Positions 43,836-52,611 are shown, counted from the first letter of the stretch. The stretch: 53,078 nt of DNA from Gemmatimonadota bacterium (GCA_028287185.1 JAQBQD010000052.1:1-53078), one strand, 5' to 3'. Numbers and translations: made by a program. The notes: a model not told the origin generated them from the letters alone.

Positions 43836-44333
43836 CTACTGGGCCGCTTCCAGGCGGCGGATCTGGTCGCGCAGCGCAGCCGCGCGCTCGAAGTCCTCCT
43901 CGTCCACCGCCCTTTGCAGCGAGCGCCGCAGCGACACGATGCGCGCCGTGCGGTCCATCTCGCTGGGGTCGGGCGACAGGTACACCTTGCCCACGTGCTG
44001 CGTGCTTCCGTGCAGCTTGCGCAGCAGCCCGCGCAGGCTGCCGTCGAAGTGCGTCCAGCAGCGCGAGCACCCCAGGCGCCCCGTGCGCTTGAAGTCCGCC
44101 AGCGTCAGCCCGCAGGTGGGGCACGCCGCGGTGGCCGCGGCCGTCTCGCCCGTGGCCGTCTTCCCCATCTGCGCCAGGAAGTCTGCGAGCGGGGCGCTGG
44201 CGCTGGCCGTGCCCGTCTCCAGCCCCTTCGCGGCCGCGCAGGCCTCGCACAGGTGGAAGGTGCTCATCTCGTTGTTCACGATCTGAGTCAGGTGGATGGC
44301 GGCCTCCTTCTTCCCGCAGCTGTCGCAGCGCAT
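43836..44333 (-). CDS. mcsA: McsA-like zinc-ribbon activator of McsB
   Basis: 165 aa, with two zinc-finger pairs. CDSC (residues 3-6) with CEAC (about 29-32) forms one; CPTC (about 71-74) with CSRC (about 89-92) forms the other. A UVR motif (AVDEEDFERAAALRDQIRRLE) ends the protein. This matches McsA, which activates the arginine kinase McsB. mcsB starts 17 bp later, so the pair is almost certainly co-transcribed. lolD ends close upstream (24 bp), so expression may be shared with it. Confidence 0.93.
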   Translation of the reverse strand: MRCDSCGKKEAAIHLTQIVNNEMSTFHLCEACAAAKGLETGTASASAPLADFLAQMGKTATGETAAATAACPTCGLTLADFKRTGRLGCSRCWTHFDGSLRGLLRKLHGSTQHVGKVYLSPDPSEMDRTARIVSLRRSLQRAVDEEDFERAAALRDQIRRLEAAQ

Positions 44334-44357
44334 TCTCTCGCTCCCCTTCGCCTTCGG

Positions 44358-45302
44358 CTACGCCGGGAGCCCGCGCAGGGACTCCGCCGCGGACACCAGG
44401 TGCCCCTCCTGCAGCCGCAGCACCCGGTCGGCGCGGGCGGCCAGCGCCAGGTCGTGCGTCACCAGCACCATGGCCGCGCCCTCGTCGCGGCACACGCGGA
44501 ACAGCAGGTCGTGCAGCCGCGTGCCCGTCTGCGGGTCCAGGTTGCCCGAGGGCTCGTCCGCCAGCAGGATGAGCGGCCGGTTCGCCAGCGCCCGCGCCAC
44601 CGCCACCCGCTGCTGCTCGCCGCCGGAGAGCTGGCTGGGCTTGTGGTGCAGCCGGCTCTCCAGCCCCACCGCCGCCAACAGCTCGCGCGCCCGGTCCGTG
44701 GCCGCGCGGGGCGCGTCGCCGCGGATGAGCTGCGGCATCATCACGTTCTCCAGCGCCGTGAACTCGCGGAGCAGGTGGTGGAACTGGAAGACGAAGCCCG
44801 TAGTACCGCAGCGCAGCCTCGCCAGCGCCTCCTCGTCCATCCCCGCCAGCGGCTTCCCGGAGACGCGAACCTCGCCCGCGGTGGGCAGGTCCAGCGCCCC
44901 CAGCACGTGCAGCAGCGTGGACTTTCCCGAGCCGCTCTGGCCGATCACCGACACCGCCTCGCCGGGCGCAACATCAAGATCCACGCCGTCCAGCACGGTG
45001 ATCGGCTGCCCGTCGCCGCCCATGTAGGCCTTGTGCACGCCCCGTGCGGACACCACCGGCGTCACGCCCGCGGACGGCACCGGCTGGACGTACGCCGCAT
45101 CCGCAGAGATGGCGGCATCATCCGTCCGCACCTCGTCCATCGACCGCGTCCCGACCGACCGGGCCGCATCCGGCGAGGGGGCCGCGAGCGGGAGCGTCGT
45201 GTCCACCGACGGGCCGTCGACGGACAGCGTTCCCTCCGAAGCCACTCCGTCCAACCCGGGCGTCGGACCCTCCACCCGCGGCATCGGGTCGCGGCTACTC
45301 AT
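44358..45302 (-). CDS. lolD: Lipoprotein-releasing ABC transporter ATPase LolD, with N-terminal extension
   Basis: 314 aa. The ATPase of LolCDE lifts outer-membrane lipoproteins out of the inner membrane for LolA. ABC motifs: Walker A GQSGSGKST (residues 121-129), Q-loop FVFQFHHLL, signature LSGGEQQ (225-231), Walker B LILLADEPSGNLD (244-256), and switch VTHD. The MacB/LolD class marker is the HHLL and GNLD context. The first about 83 residues are low-complexity and Asp/Ser/Pro-rich, and LolD is normally about 230 aa. The ATG at 45302 overlaps the lolC/E stop by 8 bp, which favours the long form. Confidence 0.92.
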   Translation of the reverse strand: MSSRDPMPRVEGPTPGLDGVASEGTLSVDGPSVDTTLPLAAPSPDAARSVGTRSMDEVRTDDAAISADAAYVQPVPSAGVTPVVSARGVHKAYMGGDGQPITVLDGVDLDVAPGEAVSVIGQSGSGKSTLLHVLGALDLPTAGEVRVSGKPLAGMDEEALARLRCGTTGFVFQFHHLLREFTALENVMMPQLIRGDAPRAATDRARELLAAVGLESRLHHKPSQLSGGEQQRVAVARALANRPLILLADEPSGNLDPQTGTRLHDLLFRVCRDEGAAMVLVTHDLALAARADRVLRLQEGHLVSAAESLRGLPA

Positions 45303-46536
45303 GGCGGATGGCCTCCACCGGGGTGAGCCGCGCGGCCTGCATGGCGGGGTAGATGGTAGCCAGGAACGAGATCGCCACGGTGCTGAGCAGGATCACCGTG
45401 ATGTCCAGCGGCTCGATGCGCAGCGGCAGGTGGCTCACGAAGTAGATGTCGCCGGGGATCTTGATCAGCTCGAAGTGGTCGATGGTCCAGGTGAGCAGCG
45501 CGCCGCCCACCCCGCCCAGGAGCGAGCCGACCAGCCCGATCACCACGCCCTGGATGATGAAGATGCGCAGCACCTTGCCGGAGCTGAGCCCCATCGACTT
45601 GAGCACCCCGATCTCCCGGGTCTTGTCCGTCACCACCATCACCAGCGTGGACACGATGTTGAACGCCGCCACCACCACGATCAGCAGCAGGATGACGCCC
45701 ATCGCCAGCTTCTCCAGCTTGAGCGCGGAGAAGAGCGACGAGTTCATCGTCTTCCAGTCGTCCGTGCGGTACGGCATCCCCAGCCGCTCCTTGATGCGGC
45801 TTGCGACGGCGTCCGCGTCCATCGGGTCCGGCGTGCGGATCTCGATGCCGGAGACGGCGCTGCCCAGTCCCGTAAGCTCCTGCGCGGCGGGGATGGTGGT
45901 GTACATGAACTTGTTGTCGTACTCGTACATCCCCGTGCGGAACTTGCCCGTCACCTCGAACTTCCGCAGCGTCGGCATCACCCCGCCCAGCGGCGAGACC
46001 TTGGCGCCCTGGAAGGCGATCACGGTGATGGTGTCGCCGGTAAGCAGGCTGAACCGGTCCGCCATCGCCGCCCCGACAAGGATGGGCGGCAGGCCCGAGC
46101 GCGTGGCGCCCAGGTGCAGCGAGTCCGTGCGGATCTGGCGGATGATGTCGGTCACCGCCGGCCCGGGCACGTCGGCGTCCACGCCGCGCAGGATGGCGCC
46201 CTCCGCGTAGCCGGCGCGGTTGCTGACGCCCACCTCGGTGTGGATGAAGGGCGCCGCGGCCACCACCCCGTCGATCGTGCGCACCTTCTGCAGCGCGCTG
46301 GGCCAGGACTCCATCCGCATGGCCTCGCCGTAGTTCAGCAGCCAGATGTGCGGGTTGGACCCCAGGATCTTGTCCCGCAGGTCGTTCTGCAGCCCCGTCA
46401 TCACGGCCGTCACCACGATCAGCGCCGTCACGCCCACCGTCACCCCGCCGATGGCGATGAGCGTGATGAGCGACAGGAAGCGCGTGCCCCGGCGCGAAGC
46501 CAGGTAGCGCCGGCCGATGAACCACTCCAGCCTCAA
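45295..46536 (-). CDS. Lipoprotein-releasing ABC transporter permease LolC/LolE
   Basis: 413 aa from a TTG at 46536 (MRLEWFIGRRYL); GGAG lies 8 nt upstream. A TTG at 46542 has the GGAG too close. Four membrane helices: residues about 20-48, about 270-300, about 315-345 and about 375-400, with a large periplasmic domain between the first two. FLSLITLIAIGGVTVGVTALIVV is the family opening; REIGVLKSMGLSSGKVLRIF is the coupling segment facing LolD; LTPVEAIRH ends the protein. One gene serves for both C and E here, as in some lineages with a homodimer. Its stop overlaps lolD. Confidence 0.92.
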   Translation of the reverse strand: MRLEWFIGRRYLASRRGTRFLSLITLIAIGGVTVGVTALIVVTAVMTGLQNDLRDKILGSNPHIWLLNYGEAMRMESWPSALQKVRTIDGVVAAAPFIHTEVGVSNRAGYAEGAILRGVDADVPGPAVTDIIRQIRTDSLHLGATRSGLPPILVGAAMADRFSLLTGDTITVIAFQGAKVSPLGGVMPTLRKFEVTGKFRTGMYEYDNKFMYTTIPAAQELTGLGSAVSGIEIRTPDPMDADAVASRIKERLGMPYRTDDWKTMNSSLFSALKLEKLAMGVILLLIVVVAAFNIVSTLVMVVTDKTREIGVLKSMGLSSGKVLRIFIIQGVVIGLVGSLLGGVGGALLTWTIDHFELIKIPGDIYFVSHLPLRIEPLDITVILLSTVAISFLATIYPAMQAARLTPVEAIRHE

Positions 46537-46860
46537 CTGCAACGCTCCGCGCCGGGGCGGAGGACCGATCGTCCGTCGTTCACTCGATATCTCCGTGGGA
46601 ATCCACTACGTCGCCTGATCGTTCGGCCCAGCTTCCCCGAACTGCGTCATCGGATGTCCTGATGCGGCCAAATCTGCCAATCGGGGTTCATCCCTCAACG
46701 CCCCCCGTGTTCGAAGTCCGTGTCGGACGCACCCGATCCGTGTCCCGCGCGCGACACGTCTTCAACTCCGAAAGTCGGCGGAGATTCGACGGATGTGGAC
46801 CTGAATCGATGCGGAACGATCGAATGATCCGCGTCCCTCGACCGTCGCCCGCCCGGCGCA
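46537..46860. other. Gene-free spacer, lysS to lolC/E
   Basis: 324 bp with no gene supported and no clear terminator. It is rich in TCGA and GATCG words (for example ATCGATGCGGAACGATCGAA near 46806) and slightly less GC-rich than the genes. A promoter for lolC/E-lolD-mcsA is expected here but no convincing pair of boxes was found. Confidence 0.5.
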
Positions 46861-48405
46861 CTACTCCGGCCGCATCACCGGGAACAGGATCACGTCACGG
46901 ATGCTGGGCTGGCCCGTCAGAACCATCACCAGGCGGTCGATCCCCATCCCGAAACCGCCGGTGGGGGGCATCCCATACTCCATCGCGCGCAGGAAGTCCT
47001 CGTCCACCGGCTGCGTCTCCTCGTCCCCCGCCGCCGCGTACCGCGCCTGCGCCTCGAAGCGCGAGCGCTGGTCGATGGGGTCGTTCAGCTCGCTGTACGC
47101 GTTGCACAGCTCCTTGCCCGCGACGATCAGCTCGAAGCGCTCCGTGAGCTCCGCGTCGCCGCGCTTGGGCTTGGCGAGCGGGGACATCTCGCGCGGATAG
47201 TCGGTGATGAACGTGGGCTGGATGAGCCTGGGCTCCACCAGCGCGCCGAACAGCTCGTCGATCAGCTTGCCGCGCCCCATCGTCGCCACCTCGGCGGCAG
47301 AGACGCCCAGCCCGCGCACCTTCTCGCGCAGCGCGTCCTCGCCCCCCGCCTCCACGTCCACGCCGCCGATCTCCCGCAGCGCCTGGTACATCGTGTACTC
47401 CGCGAAGGGCGGCGTGAAGTCGATCGTCTGCCCCTCGCGCACCACCTGCGGGCCGCCCGCGACCGCGACGGCCACCGCGTGCAGCATCTCCTCCGTCAGC
47501 CGCATCACGTCGCGGTAGTCGAAGTACGCTGCGTAGAACTCCAGCATAGTGAACTCGGGGTTGTGAAATCGCGACAGCCCCTCGTTGCGGAAGTCCTTGC
47601 TGATCTCGTAGACGCGCTCCATGCCGCCCACGATCAGCCGCTTGAGGTAGAGCTCGTCGGCGATGCGCAGGTACATGCGCGTATCCAGCGCGTTGTGGTG
47701 CGTGGTGAAGGGCCGCGCCAGCGCGCCGCCGTACAGCGGCTGCAGCACCGGCGTCTCCACCTCCACGAAGCCGCGGTCGTCCAGGAAGCGGCGCAGCGCC
47801 GTCACCGCCTTGGCGCGCAGGACGAAGACGTCGCGCACGGCGGGGTTCACGGCCAGGTCCGCGTAGCGCTGCCGGTAGCGCGCCTCCACGTCCGTGAAGC
47901 CGGAGTGCACGATGCGCTCGCCCGTGGCCGCGTCCGTCTCCTCCTTGCCCAGCGGAAGCGGGCGCAGCGACTTCGCCAGCAGCGTGAGCTCGTCCACCCG
48001 CAGCGACACCTCGCCCGTGCGCGTGCGGAACAGGACGCCGGCGGCGCCCAGCCAGTCGCCCAGGTCCACGAGGTCCAGCAGCCCGTACGCGTCGCCGAGC
48101 TGGTTCACGCGGAAGTAGAGCTGGATCCTGCCCGTGCGGTCCGCCAGGTGCGCGAAGGTGCTCTTGCCCATGTCGCGCTTGGACACCACGCGGCCCGCCA
48201 GGCGCACGGCGATCTCCTCCGCGCCCTCCCCCTCGCCGGCCTCGGCGAAGAGGGCGAGCGCATCCGCCGCCCCGTGCGTGGGGTCGTACGAGTACGCGTA
48301 CGGCTCCACGCCGCGCGCGCGCAGCGCATCCACCTTGTCCAGGCGGTCCCGCACCACGCGCTCGCGATCTGCCTGCGTCTCCTGCGGCGGTGTTCCGTCC
48401 GTCAT
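46861..48405 (-). CDS. lysS: Lysyl-tRNA synthetase, class II
   Basis: 514 aa from the ATG at 48405, which overlaps the prfB stop (ATGA). It charges tRNA-Lys with lysine. The OB-fold anticodon domain covers residues about 55-160 (RLAGRVVSKRDMGKSTFAHL). Class II motif 1 is near VRDVFVLRAKAVTALRRFL, motif 2 is EISKDFRNEGLSRFHNPEFT, and motif 3 is GFGMGIDRLVMVLTGQPSIR with the conserved Arg. FELIVAGKELCNAYSELNDP completes the family. prfB and lysS are a common pair. Confidence 0.97.
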   Translation of the reverse strand: MTDGTPPQETQADRERVVRDRLDKVDALRARGVEPYAYSYDPTHGAADALALFAEAGEGEGAEEIAVRLAGRVVSKRDMGKSTFAHLADRTGRIQLYFRVNQLGDAYGLLDLVDLGDWLGAAGVLFRTRTGEVSLRVDELTLLAKSLRPLPLGKEETDAATGERIVHSGFTDVEARYRQRYADLAVNPAVRDVFVLRAKAVTALRRFLDDRGFVEVETPVLQPLYGGALARPFTTHHNALDTRMYLRIADELYLKRLIVGGMERVYEISKDFRNEGLSRFHNPEFTMLEFYAAYFDYRDVMRLTEEMLHAVAVAVAGGPQVVREGQTIDFTPPFAEYTMYQALREIGGVDVEAGGEDALREKVRGLGVSAAEVATMGRGKLIDELFGALVEPRLIQPTFITDYPREMSPLAKPKRGDAELTERFELIVAGKELCNAYSELNDPIDQRSRFEAQARYAAAGDEETQPVDEDFLRAMEYGMPPTGGFGMGIDRLVMVLTGQPSIRDVILFPVMRPE

Positions 48406-49509
48406 TGGTGCACCCCGCCGAACTGCCGGAGGTAGGCGTGGATGAACGGGTCCAGGTCGCCGTCCATCACCTTCTGGACGTCCGGCACCTTCAGCTCCGT
48501 CCGGTGGTCGTTCACCATCGTGTAGGGCTGGAAGACGTACGAGCGGATCTGGCTGCCGAAGGCGATGTCCGCCTTGGTGGACTCGATCTTCGCCTTCTCG
48601 CGCTCCTGCTCCTCCAGCGCGCGCTGGTACAGCGCCGCCTTCAGCATCTTCATGGCCGTCGCGCGGTTCTTGTGCTGCGAGCGCTCCTGCTGGCACGCGA
48701 CGACGACGCCCGACGGAAGGTGCCGCAGCCGCACCGCGGACGACGTCTTGTTGACGTGCTGCCCGCCGGCGCCCGACGCGCGGTACACGTCCATCTCGAT
48801 GTCCTCCTCCCGCACCTCGATGTTGATGGTGTCGTCCACCGAGGGATAGAGGAAGACCGACGCGAAGGACGTGTGCCGGCGCGCCGCCGAGTCGAAGGGC
48901 GAGATGCGCACCAGCCGGTGCACGCCCCGCTCCGCCTTCAGGTAGCCGTACGCGTACTGGCCGCGGATCTCCAGCGAGGCGCTCTTGATGCCCGCCTCCT
49001 CGCCTTCCTGCCGGTCCAGCAGCTCCACCTCGAAGCCGTGCCGCTCGGCCCAGCGCACGTAGGTGCGCAGAAGCATCTCGGCCCAGTCCTGGCTCTCGGT
49101 GCCGCCGGCGCCGGGGTGCACGGTGAGGATGGCGTCCCGGTGGTCGTCCGGACCCTGCATCATGTTGCGCAGCTCCAGGTCCGCCACCTGCGTGCCCAGC
49201 CCTTCGACGTCGGCGCCGACCTCCCGCGCCATCGCGGGATCGTCCTCGCCCTCCAGCAGCTCCAGCATCTCGAGCAGGTCGTCTACCTTACCCGAAAGCC
49301 GCAGCCAGGGGTCCGTCCACGCCTTCAGCCGGTTGGCCTCGTCGATCACCTCGCGCGCGCGCTCGGCGTCGCCCCAGAACTCGGACTCGGCCATGCGCGC
49401 CTCGAGCTGCCTTATGCGCTCGTGCTTGGCGTCGTAGTCAAAGAAACCCCCTCAGCTCGTCGAGCCTTTCGCGGTGGGCGGCGAGGGTGGCCTTCAGGTC
49501 TTCGCTCAT
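48402..49509 (-). CDS. prfB: Peptide chain release factor 2, made by a programmed +1 frameshift
   Basis: RF2 releases proteins at UGA and UAA. The first frame runs from the ATG at 49509 for 23 codons (MSEDLKATLAAHRERLDELR then GFL) to an in-frame TGA at 49438-49440. After the skip of one base at 49440 the second frame (DYDAKHERIRQLEARMAE) continues to 48402, giving about 368 aa, the normal length. The frameshift site is at 49438-49452. The RF2 core has ISPFDSAARRHTSF, where Pro-type recognition (SPF) reads stop codons, and GAGGQHVNKTSSAVR with the GGQ catalytic loop. Annotating only the second frame would lose the N terminus. Confidence 0.97.
49438..49452 (-). promoter_or_regulatory. prfB autoregulatory frameshift site
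   Basis: On the minus strand the sequence is AGGGGG TTT CTT TGA: an internal Shine-Dalgarno AGGGGG, then CTT and the in-frame TGA, followed by C. When RF2 is scarce, ribosomes pause at TGA and slip +1 on CTTT. This matches the E. coli AGGGGGTATCTTTGAC site except for TTT in place of TAT. Confidence 0.95.
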
Positions 49510-49537
49510 CGGTCCTCGCAAGCGGTAGCAACGACAA

Positions 49538-49560
49538 GGGCCGCCCGGGAGGGACGGCCC
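49538..49560 (-). terminator. Hairpin downstream of the zinc-ribbon gene
   Basis: GGGCCG (49538-49543) pairs with CGGCCC (49555-49560). On the minus strand TTGTCGTTGCT follows, giving a modest T-rich tail. It lies between the zinc-ribbon gene (ends 49643) and the prfB start (49509), so it likely separates them. Confidence 0.55.
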
Positions 49561-49642
49561 CACGACACCTGGTTCTCCCCCGGAATATACCCCCGGGGGC
49601 GGGAGGCGGCAAATCCGGGACGGCGGCTCGGGACGGGCGCGC

Positions 49643-50269
49643 TCAGAAGAGCGCCTGCCCCTTCGCCAGGATCTCGTTCAGCGCGTCGCGGAAGTGCGGC
49701 GTGGAGCGCGCCATCTCGGGCCCCACCTGCTCCACGTACTCCTCCCAGCTCTTCTTGATCTCCTCCATGAACTCGCGCTTCAGCGTGCCGTCCCCCAGCG
49801 CCTTGTCGCGGCGCTCCGGGTGGTACGTCACGATGTCCGACACCAGCGCGCGCGCCAGCCGCCGCGCCTTGGCCGCGGGGTCCGTGGACCCGAACGACGG
49901 CGGCGGCCGCGTGCCGAAGGCCGACGGAGAGGCTGCAGGAGCCGGTGCCTGGGCGGCGGGAGGAGCCGCAGGAGCGGGCGCCGGTCGGGGCGCGGGCAGG
50001 GGCGTCTCCACCCGGGGCGCGGGGCTCGGTGCCGCGACGGGAGCCTCGACCCGCGGCGCCGGAGTCGGAGCGGCAGCCGGCACGGCGGCCGAAGCGGTGG
50101 CCGGCGCCGAGGCGACGGCGGCGGTCGAGGCGGAGGCCGCGTTCCCGTTCGCGCCGGGCACGTCGAAGATCCCGCGGCAGATGGAGCAGCGCGCGCGCAG
50201 GCCGGCGGCCGGGACCTTGGCGGGGTCCACCCGGAACACGGTGTTGCAGTGGGAGCACTGGACGTTCAT
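49643..50269 (-). CDS. MJ0042-type zinc-ribbon protein
   Basis: 208 aa from the ATG at 50269, with GGGGTG upstream. The N-terminal 40 residues are an MJ0042 zinc ribbon: CSHC and CSIC four-Cys pairs (NVQCSHCNTVFRVDP, LRARCSICRGIFDV). Residues about 45-130 are Pro/Ala-rich and probably disordered. The C-terminal 75 residues are helical (KARRLARALVSDIVTYHPERRDKALGDGTLKREFMEE), ending FRDALNEILAKGQALF. This three-part build is common in myxobacterial and Gemmatimonadota proteins of unknown role. It may regulate or bind a partner; no catalytic site is visible. Confidence 0.78.
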   Translation of the reverse strand: MNVQCSHCNTVFRVDPAKVPAAGLRARCSICRGIFDVPGANGNAASASTAAVASAPATASAAVPAAAPTPAPRVEAPVAAPSPAPRVETPLPAPRPAPAPAAPPAAQAPAPAASPSAFGTRPPPSFGSTDPAAKARRLARALVSDIVTYHPERRDKALGDGTLKREFMEEIKKSWEEYVEQVGPEMARSTPHFRDALNEILAKGQALF

Positions 50270-50375
50270 GGCACACCCCGTTTTCGCGGCAAGCGTGAAC
50301 GCTCCGGGCCGCCGGGGCCGCGCGGGCACGGGCGGGCGGGAGCGGAAGTTCCGATGCGTGTTGCGGCGCCCTGCC

Positions 50376-51341
50376 CTACTCCTCGGGCGGGTGCGGCTGC
50401 GTGCGGTCCGTGCGCCGGTCCACCACGTAGATCGAGCCCGAGAAGGTCTTGGCGTATGCCTTCATCTCCGTGGCCAGCTCGCTGATCTGCGCCGTGTGCA
50501 CGAAGCTGCGGTGCTCGTTCGTCACAACACCGATGGACAGCGTCATCATGGGCACGCGGTACACCTCGCCGCGCCGGTCCTTGCCGAAGAAGAACCCCTG
50601 CGCGCGGTCCTCGTCCGTGTACTGGTACGGGATCAGCTCGCTGAACACCGAGATCACATCCTCGCAGCAGGTGCGGAAGTCGTCCAGCGGCGCGTTGAAG
50701 ATGAAGTCGTCGCCGCCGATGTGCCCCACGAACGCCCGCGGCGAGTGCGCCCGCACCACCTCGCGTAGGATGCGCGACAGGATGAGGATGACGCGGTCGC
50801 CGTTGTTGTACCCGTAGCGGTCGTTGAACTCCTTGAAGTGGTCCAGGTCCGCGTAGCACACCGCGAACGGCTCCCCCGCCCGCAGCCGCTCGGCGATGTC
50901 GCGCTCGATCTGCACCGTGCCGGGCAGCAGCGTGGTGGGATGCACGCCCACGTCGCGCTCCGCCCGCCACACCGCCATCTGCAGCCGCAGCGCGAACTCG
51001 CGCTCCGACAGCGACTCGATCAGCACCTCGTCCGCGCCCGCCTCCAGCGCCAGCGCCGCCCCGTCCTGCGCGTCCAGCGTCCCCGTCATGTAGACGACGA
51101 CGGGGATCACGGCGGTGAACGCGTCGTGCTTCATGGCCGCGCACAGCTCGAACGCGCCGTCCGACGGCGGCGAGCCGTCCACGATGATGGCGGCCGGATA
51201 GACGCGCCCCATGCGCACTCGCACGTCGCCCGCGCTCTGCACGTCCACCACCGGATGGCCGCTCGCCGCCGCGAACTCCTGCACCGCCCGCGGAGCGGAG
51301 CGGCCTTGGGGCGAGAAGTGCAGCAGGACGCGTTGGGGCAT
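50376..51341 (-). CDS. Receiver-like domain fused to a GGDEF domain (likely diguanylate cyclase)
   Basis: 321 aa. Residues 1-125 resemble a response-regulator receiver, with the possible phosphoacceptor Asp55 in AIIVDGSPPSDG. Residues about 140-310 are a GGDEF domain: CYADLDHFKEFNDRYGYNNGD binds metal and GTP, and the active-site loop reads GGDDF (209-213), which is an allowed variant. No RxxD inhibitory site lies five residues before the loop. The MTLSIGVVTN segment and a helix at the end fit the family. It probably makes cyclic di-GMP; the signal is unknown. An almost ideal sigma-70 promoter precedes it (51377-51405). Confidence 0.88.
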   Translation of the reverse strand: MPQRVLLHFSPQGRSAPRAVQEFAAASGHPVVDVQSAGDVRVRMGRVYPAAIIVDGSPPSDGAFELCAAMKHDAFTAVIPVVVYMTGTLDAQDGAALALEAGADEVLIESLSEREFALRLQMAVWRAERDVGVHPTTLLPGTVQIERDIAERLRAGEPFAVCYADLDHFKEFNDRYGYNNGDRVILILSRILREVVRAHSPRAFVGHIGGDDFIFNAPLDDFRTCCEDVISVFSELIPYQYTDEDRAQGFFFGKDRRGEVYRVPMMTLSIGVVTNEHRSFVHTAQISELATEMKAYAKTFSGSIYVVDRRTDRTQPHPPEE

Positions 51342-51376
51342 GGAGTCGATGGGCCGGGGATGCGGTCGGGTTCCGA

Positions 51377-51405
51377 ATACTATCCGGGGCCGGGCGGGGT
51401 GTCAA
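51377..51405 (-). promoter_or_regulatory. Sigma-70-type promoter for the GGDEF gene
   Basis: On the minus strand TTGACA (51405-51400) and TAGTAT (51382-51377) are separated by exactly 17 nt. The expected start is near 51370, about 30 nt before the ATG at 51341. Confidence 0.8.
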
Positions 51406-51505
51406 ACGTCCGATTCCGCGTGTGCGCGGGCCCGGACGCCAGCAGCGGCGCGGGATGGCGGGAGCGGGCACCCTCGCGGGGGATGCGCGTCCCGCCCGGG
51501 CGGGG

Positions 51506-51667
51506 TCAGAGGGGCTTCGCCTCGTCGATCAGCAGGATGGGCACGCCGTCGCGCACCTCGTACCGCAGGCGGCAGCTCTCGCACACCAGCGCCTCCGGCT
51601 CGCTCTCGTGCACCAGGTCGCCCTTGCAGCGCGGGCACACCAGGATCTCCAGAAGCCACGGTTCCAT
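51506..51667 (-). CDS. Trm112/YcaR-family small zinc-binding protein
   Basis: 53 aa. The ATG at 51667 shares one base with the era stop (TGATG), and GAGGAG lies upstream. MEPWLLEILVCPRCKGDL and ALVCESCRLRYEVRDGVPIL form the two CxxC pairs of the UPF0434/Trm112 family; the ending LLIDEAKPL is also typical. Eukaryotic Trm112 activates methyltransferases; the bacterial role is not known to me. Coupling to era suggests a link with ribosome assembly, but this is inference. Confidence 0.85.
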   Translation of the reverse strand: MEPWLLEILVCPRCKGDLVHESEPEALVCESCRLRYEVRDGVPILLIDEAKPL

Positions 51668-52605
51668 CAGGACGACTCCTCCGAGGCGGGAAGCTTGAAT
51701 CCAAGGCGCTGGAGCTGCAGCGGGTCCTTGCGCCAGCGCGGCAGCACCTTCACCCACAGGTCCAGGTACACGGGCGATCCCACGAACTCCTCGATCTTCT
51801 GCCGCGCGGCCGAGCCCAGGCGCTTGATGGCCTGCCCGCCGCCGCCGATGATGATCGCCTTCTGCGACTGCCGCTCCACGTAGATGGTGGCGCGGATGTA
51901 CATCGGGTCCGCCGCCTCGCGGAACTCCTCCACCTTCACCGCGATGCTGTACGGCACCTCCTTCTCGTACTGCTCGAACACCGTCTCGCGCACGAACTCG
52001 GACACGAAGAAGCGCACGGACTGCGAAGAGACGTCGTCCTCGGGATACAGGAAGGGCGACACCGGCAGCCGCTCCACGATCACCGCGCGCAGCGCGTCCA
52101 CCCGGTCGCCCGTCTCGGCCGAAACCTCGAACGCCTCCGCGTCCAGCCGCTCGCGCGCCCACTCCCGCACGCGCGCCAGGCGTCCCGGCGGCGCCACGTC
52201 GGTCTTGTTGGCGACCACGATGCGGTTGGGATGCCGGCGCACGAGCTCCATCACCTCGTCCACGAACTCCGGCACCTCGGCCGCCGCGTCGATCAGCAGC
52301 AGCAGCACGTCCGCCTCGCGGATGGACTCCACCGCCGCATGCACCATCGCCTTGTGCAGCAGGTAACGCGGATCCACCAGCCCCGGCGTGTCCACGAACA
52401 CCATCTGCACACCGTCGCGCGAGTCGATGCCCAGCACCCGCTCCCGCGTCGTCTGCGCGAAGGGCGTGACGATGCTGAGCTTCTGCTCCACCAGCCGGTT
52501 CATCAGCGACGACTTGCCGGCGTTGGGATAGCCGATCAGAGCCACGTACCCGGCGCGCGTCTCCGCCGCCTCTTCCGATCCCGCCTGCTCCGTGTCCACG
52601 TTCAT
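51667..52605 (-). CDS. era: GTPase Era
   Basis: 312 aa. Era binds 16S rRNA near its 3' end and helps assemble the small ribosomal subunit. GTPase motifs: G1 GYPNAGKS (25-32), G2 around QTTRERVLGI, G3 DTPG (72-75), G4 NKTD (132-135), G5 EVSAETGDRV. The C-terminal KH domain holds AIIIGGGGQAIKRLG and ends LPRWRKDPLQLQRLGFK. The start ATG at 52605 is only about 7 nt from a plausible -10 box (52612-52617), so its mRNA may have almost no leader. Confidence 0.96.
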   Translation of the reverse strand: MNVDTEQAGSEEAAETRAGYVALIGYPNAGKSSLMNRLVEQKLSIVTPFAQTTRERVLGIDSRDGVQMVFVDTPGLVDPRYLLHKAMVHAAVESIREADVLLLLIDAAAEVPEFVDEVMELVRRHPNRIVVANKTDVAPPGRLARVREWARERLDAEAFEVSAETGDRVDALRAVIVERLPVSPFLYPEDDVSSQSVRFFVSEFVRETVFEQYEKEVPYSIAVKVEEFREAADPMYIRATIYVERQSQKAIIIGGGGQAIKRLGSAARQKIEEFVGSPVYLDLWVKVLPRWRKDPLQLQRLGFKLPASEESS

Positions 52606-52611
52606 GCCGCG

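Noticed and set aside
48402..49394. prfB as a shorter, frameshift-free gene from an internal start
   Set aside because: It would lose the conserved N-terminal helices; the upstream 23 codons and the frameshift site are intact.
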